From an uncultured Oscillospiraceae bacterium (GTDB lineage: Bacteria > Bacillota > Clostridia > Oscillospirales > Acutalibacteraceae): DNA of 12,534 bases. This document shows, one piece after another, positions 7,854 through 12,534 of this stretch. The notes below the pieces were generated by a model that was given only the letters and a program-made list of their open reading frames with translations, was not told the DNA's origin and did not search any database. Location: NCBI GenBank assembly GCA_900549755.1, contig URPQ01000058.1, positions 1-12,534 of the forward strand. Reading direction: 5' to 3'. How positions within the stretch are numbered: the first letter of the stretch is position 1; each line of letters starts with the position of its first letter. The position numbers were made by a program, and so were the translations under genes.

Positions 7854-9653
7854 ATGATTCGTGCACATGTGTTGATCTGCGGCGGTACCGGCTGTACCTC
7901 TTCGGGAAGCCACGATATTCAAAAGGCGTTTGCCGAGAATATTGAAAGCTGCGGACTTGCGGACGAGGTAAAGCTCGTACAGACAGGCTGTTTCGGTCTT
8001 TGCGCTTTGGGACCGGTTGTTATCGTTTATCCTGACGGTACTTTTTACAGCAGAGTAACCCCCGAGGACGTTAAGGAAATTGTTGAGGAACACCTGCTTA
8101 AAGGACGTATTGTTGAGCGCTTGGTTTATAACGATACCGGCAACGTAGCTGATGAAATTGAGGGTAACGTATCCCTCGGTGATACCGCTTTCTATAAATC
8201 GCAGAACCGCGTGGTTCTTCGTAACTGCGGCGTTATTAACCCCGAGAATATCGACGAATACATAGCTATGGACGGCTACGCTGCTCTCGGTAAGGTTTTA
8301 ACCGAAATGACCCCCGAGGACGTTATTAAGTGCGTTACCGATTCGGGTCTTCGCGGCAGAGGCGGCGGCGGCTTCCCCACGGGCAGAAAGTGGGCTTTGT
8401 GCGCACCGAATAAGGCTCCGCAGAAGTATGTAGTATGTAATGCGGACGAGGGCGACCCCGGCGCGTTTATGGACCGCTCGGTATTAGAGGGCGACCCGCA
8501 CTCTGTAATTGAGGCTATGGCTATTGCGGGCTACGCAATAGGCGCAACAGAAGGCTATGTTTATGTTCGTGCAGAGTACCCGATAGCAGTTCACCGTTTG
8601 CAGATAGCTATTGACCAGGCGCGTGAATACGGGCTTTTGGGTAAGGATATTTTCGGCTCGGGCTTTGATTTTGATTTGCATATCCGCCTAGGTGCAGGCG
8701 CGTTCGTTTGCGGCGAGGAAACCGCGCTTATGACCTCAATTGAGGGCAACCGCGGCGAGCCGAGACCCCGCCCGCCGTATCCTGCGGTTAAGGGTCTTTA
8801 CAACTCACCCACTGTTGAAAACAACGTTGAAACCTTTGCAAACATTCCGCAGATTATTCTTCGCGGCGCCGAGTGGTTTGCCTCAATGGGTACAGAGCGC
8901 TCTAAGGGTACTAAGGTATTCGCTTTAGGCGGTAAGATAAAGCACACGGGACTTGTTGAAATTCCCATGGGTACGACTCTTCGCCACATAATTGAAGATA
9001 TAGGCGGCGGTATTCCGAACGGCAAGAAATTCAAAGCCGCGCAGACAGGCGGACCCTCGGGCGGTTGTATTCCCGCAAGCCTTATTGATACCGAGGTCGA
9101 TTACGACAACTTAACCGCTATCGGCTGTATGATGGGCTCGGGCGGACTTATTGTTATGGACGAAGACACCTGTATGGTTGATATGGCTAAATTCTTCCTT
9201 GAATTTACGGTTGATGAGTCATGCGGTAAATGCACACCCTGCCGCGTAGGTACAAAGAGCCTGCTTGAATTGCTCGATAAAATCACCAAGGGCAACGGCA
9301 CGCTTGAAGACCTTGACAGAATGGAAGAGCTTTGCCACTACATTAAGCAGAACTCCCTTTGCGGTCTCGGTCAGACTGCGCCGAATCCTGTGCTTGCAAC
9401 ACTTAAATTCTTCCGTGACGAATATGTGGCTCATGTTACCGATAAGGTATGTCCTGCCGGCGTATGTAAGGATCTTGTTTCTTACTCGATTATTGCCGAT
9501 AAATGTAAGGGCTGCACAAAGTGCGCCCGTAACTGCCCTGTGGGCGCTATCAGCGGCACTATTAAAAATCCGCACGAAATCAATCAGACCGCTTGTATCA
9601 AGTGCGGCGCTTGTATTGCTAACTGCCCGTTCGGCGCAATAATTAAAAAGTAA
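7854..9653 (+). CDS. hydB: NADH-dependent [FeFe] hydrogenase subunit B (NuoF-like flavoprotein)
   Basis: A 599-residue diaphorase subunit that oxidises NADH (or reduces NAD+) at FMN. Domains in order: an N-terminal 2Fe-2S thioredoxin-like domain (C9, C14, C46, C50); the NuoF core with glycine-rich GLRGRGGGGFPTG (165-177), NADEGDPGAF (197-206) and GAGAFVCGEETAL (280-292) for FMN and NADH; a 4Fe-4S site (C457, C460, C463, C503); and two C-terminal ferredoxin-type 4Fe-4S clusters (C551/554/557/561 and C581/584/587/591). The extra N- and C-terminal cluster domains are those of trimeric NAD-linked hydrogenases, including electron-bifurcating ones, rather than of complex I. C533 and C538 form an extra pair of unassigned role. 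TGGAGG (7841-7846) is 7 nt before the start. Bifurcation cannot be distinguished from simple NADH coupling by sequence alone. Confidence 0.96.
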   Translation: MIRAHVLICGGTGCTSSGSHDIQKAFAENIESCGLADEVKLVQTGCFGLCALGPVVIVYPDGTFYSRVTPEDVKEIVEEHLLKGRIVERLVYNDTGNVADEIEGNVSLGDTAFYKSQNRVVLRNCGVINPENIDEYIAMDGYAALGKVLTEMTPEDVIKCVTDSGLRGRGGGGFPTGRKWALCAPNKAPQKYVVCNADEGDPGAFMDRSVLEGDPHSVIEAMAIAGYAIGATEGYVYVRAEYPIAVHRLQIAIDQAREYGLLGKDIFGSGFDFDLHIRLGAGAFVCGEETALMTSIEGNRGEPRPRPPYPAVKGLYNSPTVENNVETFANIPQIILRGAEWFASMGTERSKGTKVFALGGKIKHTGLVEIPMGTTLRHIIEDIGGGIPNGKKFKAAQTGGPSGGCIPASLIDTEVDYDNLTAIGCMMGSGGLIVMDEDTCMVDMAKFFLEFTVDESCGKCTPCRVGTKSLLELLDKITKGNGTLEDLDRMEELCHYIKQNSLCGLGQTAPNPVLATLKFFRDEYVAHVTDKVCPAGVCKDLVSYSIIADKCKGCTKCARNCPVGAISGTIKNPHEINQTACIKCGACIANCPFGAIIKK

Positions 9654-9670
9654 GAAAGGAGCCTTAGAAA

Positions 9671-11422
9671 ATGGATATGTTAAATGTTAAAATAAACGGT
9701 ATTTCGGTAAGCGTAGAAAAAGGCTCTACCATATTGGACGCCGCGCGAGCTGCGGGCGTTGAAATTCCCACCCTTTGCTTTATGAAGGGGAAAAACGAGA
9801 TAGGCGCCTGCCGTATCTGCGTGGTTGAGGCTAACGAGGGCAGGGGCTTCCGCATTGTTACCGCCTGCGTTTACCCCGTAAGCGAGGGTATGGAGGTTCT
9901 TACCAACACCGAAAAAATTCAGAAAGCAAGAAGAACCACCTTAGAGCTTATTCTCTCTACCCACGAGAAAAAGTGCCTTTCCTGCGTTCGCTCCACAAAC
10001 TGCGAGCTGCAAAAGCTCTGCCGCGATTACGGCGTAGAGGAATCTGCCTTTGAGGGCTTTAAGCCGACTTACGAGCTTGATACTTCAACTCCTCACCTTG
10101 TAAGGGATAACAACAAGTGCGTGCTTTGCCGCCGCTGCGTTGCCGCCTGCAATGAGCAGTATGTAGGCGTTATAGGCGCTAACAACCGCGGTATTGATAC
10201 GGCAATCGGCACTCCGTTTGAGGTGGGTCTTTCAAATGTTCCGTGTATCTCATGCGGTCAGTGCACCGTTGTATGTCCTACCGGCGCGCTGGTTGAAAAG
10301 GACGATACCGATAAAATCTGGGCGGCGCTTGCCGACCCCGATAAGCACGTTGTGGTACAGACCGCTCCGTCTATCCGCGCTACTTTGGGCGAATGTTTCG
10401 GTATGCCCATAGGCACCAATGTTGAGGGCAAAATGGTTGCGGCTTTGCGCCGTCTCGGTTTCGATAAGATTTTCGATACCGATTTTGCCGCCGACCTTAC
10501 AATAGTGGAAGAGGCTAACGAGCTTGTTGAGCGCATAAAAAATAACGGAACACTCCCGATGATAACCTCCTGCTCGCCCGGTTGGGTCAAGTTCTGCGAG
10601 TATTATTATCCCGATATGTTAGAGCATCTTTCTACCTGCAAATCACCGCAGCAAATGGCGGGAGCGGTTATTAAGACCTACTATGCCGATAAAATGGGCA
10701 TTGACCCGAAAGACATAGTTTCCGTTTCGGTAATGCCCTGCACGGCTAAGAAATTTGAAATAGGCAGGGAAGACCAGAGCGCGGCGGGCGTGCCCGATGT
10801 TGATATTGCCATTACCACCCGTGAACTTTCGCGTATGATAATGCGCGCAGGTATCAGCTTCACAAATCTGCCCGATGAAGAGTTTGACTCTCCGCTAGGT
10901 GAAGATACGGGCGCGGCGGTTATATTCGGCGCTACGGGCGGCGTTATGGAAGCAGCGCTCAGAACCGCTAACGACTGGCTTACCGGCAAAGATAACACCG
11001 ATATTGACTTTACCGCAGTGCGCGGCACACAGGGTCTTAAACAGGCAACTGTGAATATTAACGGCAGTGATATAAAGGTTGCCGTAGCCTCGGGCGCAGC
11101 GGCTGCCAAGTGCGTTATGGACAGAATGAAGAACGGCAACCCCGACGGCTGGGCGTTTGTTGAAATAATGGGCTGCCCCGGCGGCTGCGTAAACGGCGGC
11201 GGTCAGCCGATTCAGCCGCAGTATGTAAGAGATACTGTTGACTTAAAGGCTGTCAGGGCTAAGGCGCTTTACGATCAGGACGCTTCAATGGCGCTGCGTA
11301 AATCGCACGAATCCCCCGTTGTAAAGGCGCTTTACAGCGAGTGGTACGACGGCTTCGGCGGTCATAAGGCTCACCACGACCTGCACACAAGCTACGTTCC
11401 GAGAAAGAAATATTCTAAATAA
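9671..11422 (+). CDS. hydA: Catalytic subunit of trimeric [FeFe] hydrogenase (group A)
   Basis: A 583-residue enzyme that interconverts protons and H2 at an H-cluster. Domains: 2Fe-2S ferredoxin (C36, C47, C50, C66), His-Cys3 4Fe-4S site (H98, C102, C105, C111), two 4Fe-4S clusters (C150/153/156/160 and C192/195/198/202), the catalytic domain and the small-subunit C-terminal tail. Motifs are L1 TSCSPGW (299-305), L2 MPCTAKKFE (355-363) and L3 EIMGCPGGCVNGGG (498-511). L1 has serine at the second cysteine position: by equal spacing to MPC, S302 aligns with Cys300 of Clostridium pasteurianum CpI and C301 with Cys299. The length matches CpI (about 574) and is shorter than forms with an extra C-terminal 2Fe-2S domain. 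AAAGGAG (9655-9661) lies 9 nt before the chosen ATG; a second ATG two codons later is less well spaced. It is the last gene of the operon. Confidence 0.97.
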   Translation: MDMLNVKINGISVSVEKGSTILDAARAAGVEIPTLCFMKGKNEIGACRICVVEANEGRGFRIVTACVYPVSEGMEVLTNTEKIQKARRTTLELILSTHEKKCLSCVRSTNCELQKLCRDYGVEESAFEGFKPTYELDTSTPHLVRDNNKCVLCRRCVAACNEQYVGVIGANNRGIDTAIGTPFEVGLSNVPCISCGQCTVVCPTGALVEKDDTDKIWAALADPDKHVVVQTAPSIRATLGECFGMPIGTNVEGKMVAALRRLGFDKIFDTDFAADLTIVEEANELVERIKNNGTLPMITSCSPGWVKFCEYYYPDMLEHLSTCKSPQQMAGAVIKTYYADKMGIDPKDIVSVSVMPCTAKKFEIGREDQSAAGVPDVDIAITTRELSRMIMRAGISFTNLPDEEFDSPLGEDTGAAVIFGATGGVMEAALRTANDWLTGKDNTDIDFTAVRGTQGLKQATVNINGSDIKVAVASGAAAAKCVMDRMKNGNPDGWAFVEIMGCPGGCVNGGGQPIQPQYVRDTVDLKAVRAKALYDQDASMALRKSHESPVVKALYSEWYDGFGGHKAHHDLHTSYVPRKKYSK

Positions 11423-11429
11423 TACAAAA

Positions 11430-11473
11430 AAGGGGTTGCCGCAAGAGCGAAAGAATCGCGAGCGGCAGCCCTT
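11430..11473 (+). other. Large GC-rich stem-loop just after hydA
   Basis: AAGGGGTTGCCGC (11430-11442) pairs with GCGGCAGCCCTT (11462-11473) with one bulge and one G-T pair. The loop contains a nested GCGA/TCGC stem. No real T-tract follows (AATGTTTAT), so it is more likely to stabilise the mRNA 3' end or act as a weak first terminator than to be the main terminator. Confidence 0.55.
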
Positions 11474-11531
11474 AATGTTTATAAACTGTTAAAATGTCGA
11501 AAACTTTTTTAGTTTTTCTGCAAAAACATAC

Positions 11532-11559
11532 AGAGGGTATGAAAAATGCCCTCTTTTTT
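11532..11559 (+). terminator. Intrinsic terminator of the hydrogenase operon
   Basis: AGAGGGTAT (11532-11540) and ATGCCCTCT (11546-11554) form a 9-bp stem with one G-T pair and a GAAAA loop, followed directly by a run of Ts reaching 11559. It is 110 bp after the hydA stop. On the other strand the stem is followed by GTATGTTTTTG, so weak action for the minus-strand transposase remnant is possible. Confidence 0.88.
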
Positions 11560-11594
11560 CATGAAAATATTTACTTTTTACTCGGTTTAGGCAA

Positions 11595-12110
11595 TCATTT
11601 TTTCAAATAAAGGCATATGAAAACGCCCACAATGTACTCGCTTTCTACAGCAATTTGAACATTGTATCCGGGCTTTAACTGCCCGTTTCGCATATGATCC
11701 TCTTTCATACGCATAAAGGTTGCGTCTGTATCGGTCTTGGAATAGCTTTTCCTCTTGCCGCATATTCCTAAAGCCTCGCGGTATTTTTCTAATCTTTCAA
11801 GATGATCCGTAAGCCGTTCGCAGTCCCTTTGCAATTCGGTCTTTCTTTTGCCGCTTCCGTGCACAAATTCTATCCCATACATACGGGCAAAATTTTCAAG
11901 GTACCCAATTACCTCTTCTAATTTGGCGCTTTCGGAAAGTCCGTATTTTAAAGCAATACCCGGCAATTCCCGGTCTATACGGTCATACAGACGGTTCATA
12001 TTCTTCTGTACTGCATTTGCCCATACGAAGGTATATCGGTTGGCATTTGCCTCTATCTTGGTACCGTCCACAAATACATTTTTAAATTCTGCTTCGCCAT
12101 ATTGCTTTGT
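11595..12110 (-). pseudogene. IS1182-family transposase fragment, truncated at both ends
   Basis: The minus-strand frame carries FVDGTKIEANANRYTF near its start and, later, SKTDTDATFMRMKEDHM and GQLKPGYNVQIAVESEYIVG, which are typical of the central part of IS1182-type DDE transposases. A stop codon at about 12111-12113 precedes the first recognisable codon, and the region upstream has no transposase N-terminus. At the other end the homology stops after EYIVGV and the frame ends in unrelated residues (FICLYLKK). Full family members have about 450-550 residues, so less than half remains. No terminal inverted repeats or target duplication are seen. The proposed start at 12071 is a GTG inside conserved sequence and is not a true start. 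It is a dead remnant marking past mobile-element activity. Confidence 0.85.
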
Positions 12111-12113
12111 CTA

Positions 12114-12240
12114 TACAAAATAGTTGTGTCCAAATAATATGAACTACAAATTTATGCGTCTTTTTTGAAAAAAATAATTGTTTTATAAAAAAAGTTATTG
12201 ACATTCAGCGGTAAAGAGTATATAATTATAAAGCTGTCAA
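12114..12240. other. AT-rich intergenic DNA carrying one promoter
   Basis: Between the transposase remnant and the tRNA-like repeat there is AT-rich sequence with no open frame of coding character. The only signal I see is the promoter at 12198-12226. Confidence 0.6.
12198..12226 (+). promoter_or_regulatory. Consensus sigma-A promoter facing the tRNA-like repeat
   Basis: TTGACA (12198-12203), a 17-bp spacer and TATAAT (12221-12226) match the vegetative promoter consensus at all twelve positions. A start site near 12233 would give a transcript running through the repeat and the tRNA-Pro-like sequence. Such strength is typical of stable RNA genes. No open frame with a ribosome site follows. 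Confidence 0.85.
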
Positions 12241-12262
12241 TTTTGCGAACGGTGATTACATA

Positions 12263-12339
12263 TAAGCGGAGTAGCAGCGCGATAGATGTTATAAAAAACT
12301 ACAATTAAATATTTGCTTTTATTATTTATCGAGGTGTGG
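12263..12339 (+). repeat. 77-bp direct repeat, copy 1
   Basis: Identical over 77 bp to 12458-12534, giving a period of 195 bp. It runs from TAAGCGGAGTAGC through an AT-rich stretch into CGAGGTGTGG, the first ten bases of a tRNA-Pro-like gene. The left limit is set by a mismatch (A against G). Confidence 0.97.
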
Positions 12340-12450
12340 CTCAGTTTGGTAGCTTTGAACACGAGCGCTTCCTGTGGAAGAAAAAGCGAGTGTGAAAAGT
12401 CGCAGCGGTCAAATTTTTTTCCGCTCCAAGGAGTAAAAAATTTGGGCACC
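12330..12450 (+). pseudogene. Interrupted, decayed tRNA-Pro-like gene
   Basis: CGAGGTGTGGCTCAGTTTGG (12330-12349) matches the acceptor and D-arm start of a clostridial tRNA-Pro. The D-stem half GCTC (12339-12342) would pair with GAGC (12363-12366), but 11 extra bases (12352-12362) intervene. The next stem CTTCC/GGAAG (12368-12380) has only a three-base loop, so no anticodon loop remains. GTCGCAG (12399-12405) and GGTCAAAT (12407-12414) resemble the tRNA-Pro T-arm region, and GGTG (12333-12336) could pair with CACC (12447-12450). It cannot fold as a standard tRNA. It may be a pseudogene, or a stable RNA derived from a tRNA. The amino-acid identity rests on general similarity, not on an anticodon. 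Confidence 0.45.
12410..12444 (+). other. AT-rich hairpin inside the repeat unit
   Basis: CAAATTTTTT (12410-12419) pairs perfectly with AAAAAATTTG (12435-12444). The loop contains a small CTC/GAG stem. It may act as a weak terminator-like or stabilising structure for the RNA made from the promoter at 12198. It replaces what would be the T-arm in a normal tRNA. Confidence 0.5.
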
Positions 12451-12457
12451 GCAAGTG

Positions 12458-12534
12458 TAAGCGGAGTAGCAGCGCGATAGATGTTATAAAAAACTACAAT
12501 TAAATATTTGCTTTTATTATTTATCGAGGTGTGG
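12458..12534 (+). repeat. 77-bp direct repeat, copy 2, ending at the window edge
   Basis: Second identical copy of 12263-12339. Its last ten bases (12525-12534) are the first bases of another tRNA-Pro-like gene, which may be an intact tRNA or another repeat unit beyond the window. The repeat reaches the last base, so its true length is unknown. Confidence 0.97.

Noticed and set aside
11430..11473. Main terminator of the hydrogenase operon
   Set aside because: The stem is strong but is not followed by a T-tract; the hairpin at 11532-11559 is a far better intrinsic terminator.
12330..12405. Functional tRNA gene
   Set aside because: The extra 11 bases in the D-arm and the three-base anticodon loop prevent a standard cloverleaf, and the 3' acceptor half is only partly present.
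12237..12449. Minus-strand 70-codon open frame over the tRNA-like repeat
   Set aside because: It spans the repeat and hairpin, has no ribosome site and no protein-like features, and the consensus promoter faces the opposite way.
12263..12534. CRISPR array
   Set aside because: Only two copies of a 77-bp repeat with a 118-bp spacing, no dyad repeat of CRISPR size and no cas genes in the window.

Overview
The window reads as chromosomal DNA from an anaerobic, fermentative member of the Clostridia, probably an Oscillospirales/Ruminococcaceae-type gut or sludge bacterium. This rests on the gene families, strong AGGAGG-type ribosome sites, AT-rich intergenic DNA around moderately GC-rich genes, and a trimeric [FeFe]-hydrogenase operon of clostridial type. 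The species cannot be named from the sequence.

Left third (1-3115, minus strand): three genes read leftwards. A peptide-type ABC substrate-binding lipoprotein comes first, followed by two membrane proteins of poorly known families (DUF6688-like, and a DUF6512-like gene cut by the window edge). A 206-bp divergent intergenic region (3116-3321) holds a good minus-strand promoter, a plausible plus-strand promoter and two overlapping inverted repeats.

Centre (3322-11422, plus strand): one ten-gene operon. The structural genes of a soluble NAD-linked, probably electron-bifurcating [FeFe] hydrogenase are hydC (NuoE-like), hydB (NuoF-like) and hydA (catalytic), plus a small 2Fe-2S thioredoxin-fold protein. 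Six genes sit between hydC and the other structural genes: DRTGG protein, RsbW-like ATPase, group C/D-like putative sensory [FeFe] hydrogenase, second DRTGG protein, PHP-domain phosphoesterase and a second HATPase protein. The module genes overlap or nearly abut, with four ATGA junctions including the one into the small 2Fe-2S gene. hydC, hydB and hydA each have their own strong ribosome site. The inferred picture is that HydABC makes H2 from NADH and reduced ferredoxin, while the embedded module senses H2 or redox state and signals through ATPase and phosphoesterase partners that nobody has defined, as far as I know. The operon ends at a clear intrinsic terminator (11532-11559).

Right end (11595-12534): an IS1182-type transposase fragment truncated at both ends, then a consensus sigma-A promoter (TTGACA, 17 bp, TATAAT) reading right into a 195-bp-period direct repeat. 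Each repeat copy ends in the first bases of a tRNA-Pro-like gene; the one copy seen in full is a decayed, interrupted tRNA-like sequence. The 77-bp repeat stops exactly at the window edge, so a collapsed tandem array or contig-end effect is possible.
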